From NCBI RefSeq assembly GCF_000819785.1, contig NZ_CDBK01000105.1, positions 910 through 64,909 on the forward strand: 64,000 nt of DNA. Direction: 5' to 3'. Source of the DNA: Aeromonas caviae (GTDB lineage: Bacteria > Pseudomonadota > Gammaproteobacteria > Enterobacterales > Aeromonadaceae). The notes under the pieces were generated by a model. The model worked only from the letters and a program-made list of their open reading frames with translations. It did not search any database and had not been told where the DNA came from. Each line of letters begins with the position of its first letter. Position 1 is the stretch's first letter. The translations under genes and the position numbers were made by a program. Below are positions 28,115 through 36,773 of this stretch, piece by piece.

Positions 28115-29335
28115 TTGAGAGAGGTAGCATTAAGCAAAAACATTCTATCATTGATGTTAGTTCAGTTCAGTAACTATATAGCGCCGTTATTAGTGTTACC
28201 TTATCTTAGCCGTGTTCTCGGATTAGAGGGTTTTGGCACGGTAGCTATGTCAATGTCACTTTGTAGTATTGCTCTGATTATTACCGACTATGGCTTTGGT
28301 ATATCAGCTCCTTATTGGCTGGCAAGAAACAAAGAAAATAAGAGAATGGTAGCCGATTACTTGGGGGCTATTTTTACCGTAAAACTTTTCTTGTTTTTAA
28401 TAACTTCCGCATTTGTTTTACTATATTTTAGGCTAGGCAATACAATACCAGATATTAGCAGCATCCATATTGCTATAATAACATCAATTTTCTTTCAATC
28501 TTTTCAGCCTAATTGGTTTTTTTTAGGCATAGAGAAAATGAAAAAAATCACCATATCTATGGTGTCTGCAAAACTGCTTTACGTTTTCTTAATTTTTATT
28601 TTTATTAAAGAAAAAAATCAAACTGACTCTGTTTTAATATTTTTTGCTTTAAGTAATCTATTGGCTACATCTATTGGGGTTATCAGCATATATAAAGAAG
28701 GCTATTGGATTTCAATGGCTGATCGTAAAAAATGTTATACCCTATTGAAAGAGGGAGGTGTATTTTTTGTTTCAAGATTAGCAGTGGGAGTATATACGAG
28801 TGCAAGTACCTTTCTCGTGGGCTCATTTTCTGGAACTAATGCTGCGGCATTGTATAATAGTGCGGAAAAATTATATCAAGCAGGTCAAAGTATTATATCA
28901 CCAGTAAGTCAAGCATTGTTCCCTTATCTGGCTAGAACCGGCAATAAAAAAGATCTTTATAAATTCGTTGGAGTAGGGATAATCCCTATGGCATTTACTG
29001 CCATTATTGGTATATCTTATTCTCAAGAGATAATGGGTTTTTTGTTTGGCGAGCAATTTATTTCTGCACATGAATATCTAGAGATATTTCTTATAGCACT
29101 TCTAATTAATTTTGTTGGGGTTAACTTTGGCTATCCAGCATTTGCGTCCATTAACAGGATTGATATAGCAAATAGAAGTGTTATTTTTGCTGCGGTAATT
29201 CAGATCCTGGCGCTAAGTGTTATGTATATAACGGATGCTATTACGGCAAAAAACATATGCCTAAGTGTTTTGGCTGTAGAGTCTCTAGTTATGCTTATAA
29301 GAGTGATTTTTTTTTATTTCTTACAGAAAAAATAG
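28115..29335 (+). CDS. wzx: O-antigen/polysaccharide flippase Wzx
   Basis: Translocates undecaprenyl-PP-linked repeat units across the inner membrane. The 406-residue protein is almost entirely hydrophobic, with about 12 predicted membrane segments and the polysaccharide-biosynthesis N-terminal pattern (NILSLMLVQFSNYIAPLLVLPYLSRVLGLEGFG). The start is a TTG at 28115 with AGAGGA five bases upstream; no ATG gives the full first helix. AT-rich. Lies between the CDP-polyol genes and the glycerophosphotransferase. A wzy in the same cluster supports the Wzx/Wzy pathway. Confidence 0.88.
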   Translation: MREVALSKNILSLMLVQFSNYIAPLLVLPYLSRVLGLEGFGTVAMSMSLCSIALIITDYGFGISAPYWLARNKENKRMVADYLGAIFTVKLFLFLITSAFVLLYFRLGNTIPDISSIHIAIITSIFFQSFQPNWFFLGIEKMKKITISMVSAKLLYVFLIFIFIKEKNQTDSVLIFFALSNLLATSIGVISIYKEGYWISMADRKKCYTLLKEGGVFFVSRLAVGVYTSASTFLVGSFSGTNAAALYNSAEKLYQAGQSIISPVSQALFPYLARTGNKKDLYKFVGVGIIPMAFTAIIGISYSQEIMGFLFGEQFISAHEYLEIFLIALLINFVGVNFGYPAFASINRIDIANRSVIFAAVIQILALSVMYITDAITAKNICLSVLAVESLVMLIRVIFFYFLQKK

Positions 29336-29510
29336 AGTAAATATTTTCACAATGTAGTCACATATCATTTAAATTGTCGAAAATCTTAATCTTATTATTG
29401 CTAAGTCCCACACGTCATCTCAAGATAATTCCTGCTCATTGCCACAGCATAATGCTAGTCTTAATGTGTAGCTATTATCATGCTCATTAACATAAAATGA
29501 AATCATATAT
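29336..29510. other. AT-rich spacer downstream of wzx
   Basis: 175 bases with no gene or terminator; the largest gap inside the AT-rich block. Confidence 0.5.
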
Positions 29511-30674
29511 ATGAATAATGTTTTCAGAATTGCTTTTAGATGCATGCAGTACTTTTTATATTGGCTCTCGGGAGCTTTTCCAAGGAATAAAAATATTTGG
29601 GTTTTCGGGTGCTTTGGCATATATGGGGATAACAGTAGATATCTTTATGAACATGTGTGTAAAAATAATCCAGATATAACACCTGTCTGGATATCGCAAA
29701 ATATTCAATCAGTTGAATTAGCCTCTAAATATGGTAAGTCTTATCGTAGATATTCTGTTATGGGATTGTACTTCTGTCTTCGAGCTGGTGTCTATATTTA
29801 TAGTTCGTACGCTAGGGATATTTGCTGGTTTACATCTAGAGGAGCTCTTAATGTTAATTTATGGCATGGGATTCCATTAAAGAAAATTGAATTTGACATC
29901 AGATGTTTGCCTTTGGTGAAAATATTCCATGAAGCCAATATCTTATCTAAGTTTATGCACCCTCATGCACACTTAAGGCATGATCTGGTGCTATGCCCGT
30001 CATTATATGTGGCTGAATATTCTTATATTTCTGCATTCAGGCTGAGAGGTATAGAAAATTTAATCATAACTTCTTATCCTAGAATTGGTCAAATTTTAAA
30101 AATGACAAAAAATAAGAGTATTGATGCTGATAAAAGCCCCTTTACTTTCGTATATACACCAACTTGGCGTGATTCAGGTGTGGATTTCATAGCAGAGTCA
30201 GGCATTAATTTTGAGCTGCTCAATGATTTTTTAGCAAGAAATAATGCTAGGTTAAAAATAAAACTACACCCTGCGACAGAGCTGACTATTAACCCTATAG
30301 GATGGTCAAATATATCTTTGATTGACAATAAAATAGATCCTTGTGAGTTAATGGTTATGGCTGATTGTTTAATTACGGATTACTCATCAATATTTTTTGA
30401 TTTTTTGATTCTAGATAGACCAATAATATTTTTCCCGTTTGATAAAGAAAACTATTTGAAAGAGCGAGAGCTTTATCTAGATTATGATTTAAATACGCCG
30501 GGAGTTAAAGTTTATTCATTGTCTGAACTTATAGCTGCAATGGAAAAAATCATTTCCAATAGTGATGACCATCAAACGGAACGGAATGATATGAAAGCGT
30601 TATTTGGTATTGACTATCATAAAGGAAATGAAACGATAGTTTCTTCTATAAAGAAAAATCTATTTGATTTTTAA
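29511..30674 (+). CDS. CDP-glycerol glycerophosphotransferase family protein (TagB/TagF-like)
   Basis: Predicted to transfer glycerol phosphate (or another polyol phosphate) from a CDP donor to the growing glycan at the cytoplasmic face. The 387-residue protein carries the Glyphos_transf signatures: NLWHGIPLKK with His119, YTPTWRDSG near 215-223, KLHP with His253 and TDYSSIFFDF at 289-298, followed by RPIIFFPFD. These match the catalytic region of teichoic-acid TagF/TagB. A hydrophobic N-terminal stretch (about 8-22) may associate with the membrane. With the TagD-like gene it forms a complete donor-plus-transferase pair, unusual but known in Gram-negative surface glycans. Confidence 0.85.
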   Translation: MNNVFRIAFRCMQYFLYWLSGAFPRNKNIWVFGCFGIYGDNSRYLYEHVCKNNPDITPVWISQNIQSVELASKYGKSYRRYSVMGLYFCLRAGVYIYSSYARDICWFTSRGALNVNLWHGIPLKKIEFDIRCLPLVKIFHEANILSKFMHPHAHLRHDLVLCPSLYVAEYSYISAFRLRGIENLIITSYPRIGQILKMTKNKSIDADKSPFTFVYTPTWRDSGVDFIAESGINFELLNDFLARNNARLKIKLHPATELTINPIGWSNISLIDNKIDPCELMVMADCLITDYSSIFFDFLILDRPIIFFPFDKENYLKERELYLDYDLNTPGVKVYSLSELIAAMEKIISNSDDHQTERNDMKALFGIDYHKGNETIVSSIKKNLFDF

Positions 30675-30737
30675 ATGAATTATAAATATCATTTCTGATT
30701 TTTAATTATCGCTAAATTTATGCATAATGGTGAACAA

Positions 30738-31550
30738 ATGCTGGAAATATGTATATCGACATATGGAAAGAGAATAAACAGGCTATCATCCTTACCATTT
30801 TTAAATAATTGTAGGTATTTGATAGTGCATCAGGATTATGTCGATGTATTTATCTCAAATGATGCAAAAGAAAGATTTTCTTATGAAGATATAACTCTAA
30901 TTGAAAGTGATACAAAGGGACTGACGAATAGCAGAAATGAAGCATTGAAGTACTCTACAGAAGAGTTAATACTTATATCTGATGATGACGTTGTCTATGA
31001 GTGTGATGTGGCTGATAAGATATTATCAGCCCAAAAAGAAAATCCTTTTCATATTGCCTTGTTTAAAGCTAAGGTTACAGAAGACTCAACGGATTTTAGA
31101 AAATATCCGATAAACAGTGGACAATTAAGTAAAATAGAATGTTTACATGCATGCTCTATTGAAATGGTTATCGACAAAAGAAAAATAGACACATCTGAGG
31201 TGTTCTTTAATAAAGATTTTGGGATAGGAGCTAAATTCATTTGTGGAGAAGAGAGTGTTTTTCTTTTTGATGCAATAGATGCCAATTTAAACGTTAGCTT
31301 CATTAATCAATATATTGTGTCGCATCCTAAAGAAAGTACAGCAACAAATAAAAATAATGCCTTTAGTATTCTGAAAGCAAAAGGGGCGGTTTACCGATAT
31401 GGGTTTGGCTTTATAATCGGCCTGCTTTTGATTTTAAGGTTGTCATTTTTGAAACCAATGTCAAAAGTTATGGGGGTCTCTAAGTTCTACTTTCTGAAAA
31501 GTCTTTTGACGGGCTTCATGGCTATTTCAGACACCTCTCAGGATAAATAA
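30738..31550 (+). CDS. Glycosyltransferase, GT2-like
   Basis: Probable sugar transferase of 270 residues for the repeat unit. It starts LEICISTYGKR and has TKGLTNSRNEAL and the acidic Asp82-Asp83-Asp84 (LISDDDV), which would serve as the metal/nucleotide-sugar site of a GT-A fold. A hydrophobic C-terminal stretch (about 222-240) suggests membrane association. The ATG at 30738 is favoured over 30720 because GGTGA precedes it, but this is uncertain. Donor and acceptor unknown. Its stop overlaps the wzy start by one base. Confidence 0.7.
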   Translation: MLEICISTYGKRINRLSSLPFLNNCRYLIVHQDYVDVFISNDAKERFSYEDITLIESDTKGLTNSRNEALKYSTEELILISDDDVVYECDVADKILSAQKENPFHIALFKAKVTEDSTDFRKYPINSGQLSKIECLHACSIEMVIDKRKIDTSEVFFNKDFGIGAKFICGEESVFLFDAIDANLNVSFINQYIVSHPKESTATNKNNAFSILKAKGAVYRYGFGFIIGLLLILRLSFLKPMSKVMGVSKFYFLKSLLTGFMAISDTSQDK

Positions 31551-32734
31551 TGCATCTTACAAAAACACATGGTAGAAATTATTTCACCTTGTTTTTTTAT
31601 ATTATTAGTATTTCCTTGTCAATAAGGCTATCTTTTTACTTTAATGATTCTACCCGATATATTCCATTACGAGTTATCATAGTAATATTTCCTTTTGTTC
31701 TGCTCTCATCTTTTTATGTTAAAAACGGCATATTGAAGTGGGGGAATGCTATTTCATTATTATTGTATTCCTTTATTGCTACTACATACGTACTTATATG
31801 GTCAATCGATCTAGGGTACGCTGCTGTTGGAAAAAGCATAGAGTTTATCTACCCACTTGCAGTTTTTATATCATTAAAGTCTATCTGTGAAAAAATAAAC
31901 TTAAATGAGGTCATAAAAGGTGGGCAGCTTTTTACTGTTGCATCCATCTTATTGATGTTGATTGATACATATATTCGTTTTATGCATCCTGAGTACGCAG
32001 TAAAGGGGGATGGGGAGGGCTACAGTGACGCTTTAAAGAGAGATACATTCTATGTATTTAAGTATGGAAGCATAATGTATCTGGATTCAAATTATGTGGC
32101 CTTGCATGCATTAGTTGTTAGTGTGTTAGTGTATTATTTGTTTTGTGGTTTTTTTAGGAAGATATTGTCGTTATTTTGTATCGTTATAATAATAATGACG
32201 TTAAGTCGCGCAGCTTATGTGGCATTTTTCATTATTCCTGTATTATACCTTCTTAGAAAGGTAAGTATCCAAAGTAAATTTGTATTGTTTTCAATTATCA
32301 CGCCATTAATACTAGCTATTATCATCCACTATATTGATTTTTTAGATTTTAATGATGCCAGTTTTGAAACAAAGTTTGGTATATTTAATGCTTTTTTTTC
32401 CAAGATATTTGAAGTCAATTTAGGCACACTTATGTTTGGCCAGGGATTTGATGTTGGTGGCTACTTATATAGTTGGAAAGAAGGTGGGTATGCTCATGCA
32501 ATGATACCTCTTATTGTTGGCGAAGTGGGTATTGTTGGAATGTTTTTTTATATTTCTATTATTATCTACTCGTATGTAAAAGTAGGATTCGATAGCTTAT
32601 ATATAACATTGCCTATGATTATTGCTGGGATGTCTCTGATATATCCATATGATGCAATGTATATATATTCCATATTATTACTTTTCTATGTAAAGGAAAA
32701 GTCGAGAAAGTATAATGAGGTCTATAATGGTTGA
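31550..32734 (+). CDS. wzy: O-antigen/polysaccharide polymerase Wzy
   Basis: Predicted periplasmic-face polymerase of lipid-linked repeat units. The 394-residue product has about 10-11 hydrophobic segments and a large loop around residues 145-175, the usual topology of Wzy; sequence motifs are weak as in the family generally. Start overlaps the preceding glycosyltransferase stop, and the following glycosyltransferase begins within its last codons. Very AT-rich. It is assigned by topology and context; the only other candidate, the ligase-like gene at 39435, is outside the AT-rich block. Confidence 0.82.
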   Translation: MHLTKTHGRNYFTLFFYIISISLSIRLSFYFNDSTRYIPLRVIIVIFPFVLLSSFYVKNGILKWGNAISLLLYSFIATTYVLIWSIDLGYAAVGKSIEFIYPLAVFISLKSICEKINLNEVIKGGQLFTVASILLMLIDTYIRFMHPEYAVKGDGEGYSDALKRDTFYVFKYGSIMYLDSNYVALHALVVSVLVYYLFCGFFRKILSLFCIVIIIMTLSRAAYVAFFIIPVLYLLRKVSIQSKFVLFSIITPLILAIIIHYIDFLDFNDASFETKFGIFNAFFSKIFEVNLGTLMFGQGFDVGGYLYSWKEGGYAHAMIPLIVGEVGIVGMFFYISIIIYSYVKVGFDSLYITLPMIIAGMSLIYPYDAMYIYSILLLFYVKEKSRKYNEVYNG

Positions 32735-33503
32735 TGTCAGTGTGGTTATACCATATTACAATGGTGAAAATACAATATCTCAATCACTACAGTCTATTTG
32801 TGAACAGACCTTAATACCCAGAGAAGTTATTATAATTGATGATTGTAGTGTAGATAAAAAAGTGCTTTCTGATATTGTAGTATGTTTTTCTAACAAATTA
32901 AATATTAGGTTACATTCCTTATCGGAAAATCGGGGGGCCGCATATGCAAGGAATATGGGGGTTGCGTTATCAAGCTCCTCATTAATTGCATTCCTTGATT
33001 CAGATGATGTGTGGCACCCCAAGAAGATTGAAGTACAGTATCATTTTATGCTTGAAAGCAATGCTCATATCTCTGCGCATTACTACGTTCAGAATGTAAA
33101 TTTTAAAAAAATGGAGTCTTCTGACATTATTAAATCAAAGAGGATTAAAAAAATCAATTTTTTGATTGGTAATCCTTTCTTTACGCCAACTGTTATGATT
33201 AAAAGAGACATGGTGATGTTTAATCCAAAGTACAGAGTGGTTGATGATTACTGTTGTTGGCTAGAAAATATAAAAAGGGGGCCTGCATTTTTAATAAAAA
33301 TACCATTGGCTGGTGGTTTTAAGGCAGCTATTGGAGCCAGTGGTTTGACAGGAAACATCGCTAATATGCATGAGTCATATAAAATAGTTCTAAAAGATCT
33401 TTATTATAAAAAGGAAATTAGCTTTTTATTTTTATTTACCGCTACTATATTAGAGAATTTGAAATATCCTCTTAGGATGTTAAAGTGTTATTTTTTAAAG
33501 TAG
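32727..33503 (+). CDS. Family 2 glycosyltransferase
   Basis: GT-A fold glycosyltransferase of 258 residues. The N-terminus VSVVIPYYNGENTI, then VIIIDDCSVD, ENRGAAYARNMG and the DxD motif Asp91-Ser-Asp93-Asp94 (FLDSDDVW) are classic GT2 features. The start at 32727 has GAGG six bases upstream and overlaps wzy by 8 bases; an ATG at 32715 is in frame but lacks a site. The C-terminal part (about 224-245) is hydrophobic. Linkage unknown; one of three transferases extending the repeat unit. Confidence 0.87.
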   Translation: MVDVSVVIPYYNGENTISQSLQSICEQTLIPREVIIIDDCSVDKKVLSDIVVCFSNKLNIRLHSLSENRGAAYARNMGVALSSSSLIAFLDSDDVWHPKKIEVQYHFMLESNAHISAHYYVQNVNFKKMESSDIIKSKRIKKINFLIGNPFFTPTVMIKRDMVMFNPKYRVVDDYCCWLENIKRGPAFLIKIPLAGGFKAAIGASGLTGNIANMHESYKIVLKDLYYKKEISFLFLFTATILENLKYPLRMLKCYFLK

Positions 33504-33533
33504 CTTTAGAATTTTTTGACATGGATTTTTTAG

Positions 33534-34469
33534 ATGATCGTAAATAGTAATAGTAATAGTAATAGTAATAGTAATAGTAATAGTAAATGTCTCGTTTTGG
33601 TTGCAGCATACAATGGTGCAACTACGCTCGTAGAGCAGCTTGATAGCATTTTGCGACAAGAAAAAATTGATGTTAACATTGTAATTAGCCTTGATTTAAG
33701 TTGTGATAGTTCTTTGGATATTTGCACTATGTATGCAAATAAATTCTCTAATATAACACTTTTGCCCTATGGTGAACGATTTGGAGGGGCGGGTAAAAAT
33801 TTCTATAGACTATTAAAAGATGTTTATATTGGTGAGTATGATATTATTTCTTTTTCTGATCAAGATGATATCTGGCCTTCCGATAAAATATACCGTGCAA
33901 CTCAATATTTGAGTGAATATGATTGTTATTCGTCTAATGTTATTGCTTTTTGGGAGGATGGGCGTGAGGTTTTAATCAACAAGGCTCAACCATTTCGTCG
34001 ATGGGATTTTCTATTTGAGGCTGCCGGACCTGGTTGTACTTATGTTTTTAATCGCGACTTTGCTATTAACTTTCAGAAATGGTTGATAGGTAACTATGCT
34101 AGAGTGTCTAATAATATAGAACTTCATGATTGGCTCATTTATGCTTTCTCTCGTCGTTATGGTTATCGTTGGTTTATAGACGCTATGCCTATGATGCGAT
34201 ATCGGCAGCACGCTAATAATCAGGTTGGTACTAATAATAATTTTAAAGCAGCCAAGAAAAGGATCTCACTAATTAAGTCCAAATGGTATCGTAAACAAGT
34301 GATGAATATCGCTGAATGTTTGGATTTACAAAGTTCAGCCATATTCAGATTTGGCCTTGAAAATGGTTATAAAGGTAATTTATATCTTCTTGTTAGAGTT
34401 AATGAACTAAGGCGTAGAGCTCGTGATCGACTAGCTCTAGCACTATTCTTGTTATTTAATATTTTTTAA
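33534..34469 (+). CDS. Family 2 glycosyltransferase with N-terminal Asn-Ser repeat
   Basis: GT2 transferase of 311 residues. The catalytic region begins at about residue 18 (KCLVLVAAYNGATTLVEQL), with SLDLSCDSS and the acidic SFSDQDDIW (Asp109, Asp111, Asp112), a pattern common in rhamnosyltransferase-like GT2 enzymes, which would suit the rml genes (inference). Residues 4-17 are seven Asn-Ser units encoded by a perfect hexanucleotide tandem repeat right after the start codon. No alternative start lies between the repeat and the domain. Unit changes are multiples of three, so gains or losses alter length but not frame. AT-rich. Confidence 0.86.
   Translation: MIVNSNSNSNSNSNSNSKCLVLVAAYNGATTLVEQLDSILRQEKIDVNIVISLDLSCDSSLDICTMYANKFSNITLLPYGERFGGAGKNFYRLLKDVYIGEYDIISFSDQDDIWPSDKIYRATQYLSEYDCYSSNVIAFWEDGREVLINKAQPFRRWDFLFEAAGPGCTYVFNRDFAINFQKWLIGNYARVSNNIELHDWLIYAFSRRYGYRWFIDAMPMMRYRQHANNQVGTNNNFKAAKKRISLIKSKWYRKQVMNIAECLDLQSSAIFRFGLENGYKGNLYLLVRVNELRRRARDRLALALFLLFNIF
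33543..33584 (+). repeat. Hexanucleotide microsatellite (AATAGT)x7
   Basis: Seven perfect copies of AATAGT immediately after the third codon of a glycosyltransferase gene, encoding (Asn-Ser)7. Likely prone to slipped-strand length change between strains. Confidence 0.95.
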
Positions 34470-34558
34470 TAAAATCGTTCTGCTGTAGTTTTATTATCTT
34501 CTTTTAATTCTAGTTTTGTGTAATGATATATAGCTAATATTTTATTTGGGGGTTGTCC

Positions 34559-35830
34559 TTGTCATTTCAACGTCGTCACTCACGCTGGTATGAGCGTGTA
34601 TTATTCAGCCCTCCTGCCTTGTTTACCTTCGGGGCCTTGCTTGCAGTCTGCTTGCCAGCCATTGAGCGATGGGGCCTGGAGTTTTGGCATCACTTCGATG
34701 CTGTCCGGATCAACACCCTGAGCGGTGCCTTTGTGGCGTTTCTGCTGACCGGGATTGTGCTGCATCGCTTCCTGCGCTATCCGGGCGCGAGTCCCGTGGC
34801 CTACATGATCCCCACGGTGACCACCCTCTATGGTGCCCTGGTCGGCATTCTCTTCTTCCTGCGTCTGCCTTACAGCCGCCAGGTATTGTTCGAGTCGTAT
34901 CTGGTTGCCTTGCTTTGCTGCTGGCTCGCCTACTTCATTGGCCGCCGTTACCGGACCCCCAAATACGCCTTGCTGCCCTTTGGGGACTATCAGGCCCTGA
35001 CCCGGCACGAGTGTGTGCAGTGGCGTCTGCTGGACAAACCCGATCTCGGGGCCGTGCGTTATGACGCCGTGGTGGCAGACCTTCGGGATGAGAAGCTGGC
35101 GGGTGAGTGGGAGCGTTTCCTGGCGCGCTGCGCCCTGGCGCATATCCCCGTCTACCACATCAAGCAGATCAGCGAGACCCTGACCGGGCGCGTGAAGATC
35201 GACCATCTGCACGAGAACCAGCTTGGTTCCCTCTTGCCGTCCCCCGTCTATGCCTTCATCAAACGGGGAATGGATATTCTGGCCGCGTTGATCGCGATCC
35301 CGCTGTTCTCCCCCCTGATGCTGGTGACGGCGATCCTCATCAAGCTGGAGAGTCCGGGCCCCGTGATGTTCCTGCAAAACCGGGTAGGGAAGGGGAACAA
35401 GGATTTTCGCATCTACAAGTTCCGCAGCATGTGCAAGGATTCGGAAAAAGCTGGCGCCCAGTTTGCCCAGGACGGTGACATGCGCGTCACCCGGGTGGGC
35501 AAGGTGATCCGCAAGCTGCGTATCGACGAGCTGCCGCAGTTCTTCAACGTCCTTAAAGGGGACATGAGCCTGATTGGGCCAAGACCGGAGCAGCGAACGT
35601 TCGTCGATCAGTTCGAACGGGAGATCCCGTTCTACATGTACCGTCACATCGTGCGGCCCGGGATCAGTGGCTGGGCGCAGGTGGTCCACGGTTATGCCGC
35701 CGATGCCGATGATACCCGCATCAAGATCGAGCACGATTTTTACTACATCAAGCACTTCTCCCTCTGGCTGGATGTGCTCATTGTGTTCAAGACCATCCGC
35801 ACCATCCTGACCGGTTTTGGCGCGCGGTAA
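34559..35830 (+). CDS. Undecaprenyl-phosphate hexose-1-phosphate transferase (WbaP-like initiating enzyme)
   Basis: Starts repeat-unit synthesis by moving a sugar 1-phosphate from a nucleotide sugar to undecaprenyl phosphate. The 423-residue protein has several N-terminal membrane helices (about 15-125), a soluble linker and a C-terminal bacterial sugar-transferase domain from about residue 236 (FIKRGMDILAALIAIP), with FLQNRVGKGNKDFRIYKFRSM, LRKLRIDELPQFFNVLKGD and GPRP. The start is one of two TTG codons (34553 or 34559); 34559 is chosen because TGGGGG lies six bases ahead. Composition returns to GC-rich, marking the end of the acquired block. WbaP versus WcaJ-type specificity cannot be told. 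Confidence 0.88.
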   Translation: MSFQRRHSRWYERVLFSPPALFTFGALLAVCLPAIERWGLEFWHHFDAVRINTLSGAFVAFLLTGIVLHRFLRYPGASPVAYMIPTVTTLYGALVGILFFLRLPYSRQVLFESYLVALLCCWLAYFIGRRYRTPKYALLPFGDYQALTRHECVQWRLLDKPDLGAVRYDAVVADLRDEKLAGEWERFLARCALAHIPVYHIKQISETLTGRVKIDHLHENQLGSLLPSPVYAFIKRGMDILAALIAIPLFSPLMLVTAILIKLESPGPVMFLQNRVGKGNKDFRIYKFRSMCKDSEKAGAQFAQDGDMRVTRVGKVIRKLRIDELPQFFNVLKGDMSLIGPRPEQRTFVDQFEREIPFYMYRHIVRPGISGWAQVVHGYAADADDTRIKIEHDFYYIKHFSLWLDVLIVFKTIRTILTGFGAR

Positions 35831-35835
35831 TCCCG

Positions 35836-36726
35836 ATGCGGATCTTGTTGCTGGGGGCTCGTGGCCAGTTGGGACGAGCCCTTTTTTCTGCCCTTTGCCG
35901 GGATTATCCCCATTGGCAGGTGACGGCCCTTGGCAGGGAGGAGTGTGACATCACCGACCCCGGTGCGCTGATCTGCGCCCTGAACCGCCATCAGCCTGAT
36001 GTCATCCTCAACGGTGCGGCCTATACGGCAGTCGATCTCGCACAGAGCCAGCCCGAGCTGGCAGAGCGCATCAATCATCAGGCCGTCGCACTGCTTGCCC
36101 GGGAAGCCGGTGCCAGGGGGGCGCTGCTGGTGCATTTTTCCACCGATTATGTGTTCGATGGCTCCGGCAGTGCTCCCTGGCGCGAGGTGGATGTGCCTGC
36201 CCCGCTCAATGTCTACGGTGCCAGCAAGCTGGCCGGAGAGCAGGCCATTCAGGGGCTGTGTCCCCATCATCTGATCGTGCGCACCAGCTGGGTTTATGGT
36301 GGGGAAGGGGCACACTTCGCCCGAGCCATCTTGCGCCGTGCCAACGAGGGCCAGCCCCTTGAGGTGGTGGCGGATCAGTGGGGGGCGCCGACCCAGGTGG
36401 ACTGGCTGGCAACGTCCGTTCTCCTGGCGCTGATACAGGTTGTGAAGGCGCCAGACAAGGGCGGCCTCTATCATCTCTGCCCCGCAGGCGAGACGAGCTG
36501 GCATGGCTTTGCATCGGCCCTGGTTGAGGAAGGCTGTCGGCTTGGTCTGCTGGCGCAGCCCGTTCCGATAAAACCCATTCCATCTGCAAACTGGCCCCAG
36601 GCAGCCCGTCGGCCATTCAACTCCAGGCTCGATTGTCGACGGTTTGCCACTGTGTTTGGGATCCAGATCCCGGCCTGGGAAGGGCTGATGAGCCGCTGGC
36701 TTGCCAGTCAGTGTGAAGGTGAATGA
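35836..36726 (+). CDS. rmlD: dTDP-4-dehydrorhamnose reductase (copy 2)
   Basis: Second RmlD-type reductase, 296 residues, GC-rich and clearly diverged from copy 1. It keeps the cofactor motif LLLGARGQLGRAL, STDYVFDG, the catalytic NVYGASKLAGE and the terminal RRPFNSRLDC. A conserved Lys of the usual AAAHTAVDKAE motif is Leu here (AAYTAVDLAQ). It begins six bases after the sugar-phosphate transferase stop and is followed by rmlA and rmlC copies but no rmlB, so any dTDP-rhamnose it makes would depend on rmlB at 23350. Confidence 0.92.
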   Translation: MRILLLGARGQLGRALFSALCRDYPHWQVTALGREECDITDPGALICALNRHQPDVILNGAAYTAVDLAQSQPELAERINHQAVALLAREAGARGALLVHFSTDYVFDGSGSAPWREVDVPAPLNVYGASKLAGEQAIQGLCPHHLIVRTSWVYGGEGAHFARAILRRANEGQPLEVVADQWGAPTQVDWLATSVLLALIQVVKAPDKGGLYHLCPAGETSWHGFASALVEEGCRLGLLAQPVPIKPIPSANWPQAARRPFNSRLDCRRFATVFGIQIPAWEGLMSRWLASQCEGE

Positions 36727-36773
36727 CGTGACGCGTGTCTTGATGGCTCTCCGTTCTCCTCTGGAGGTGTTCC

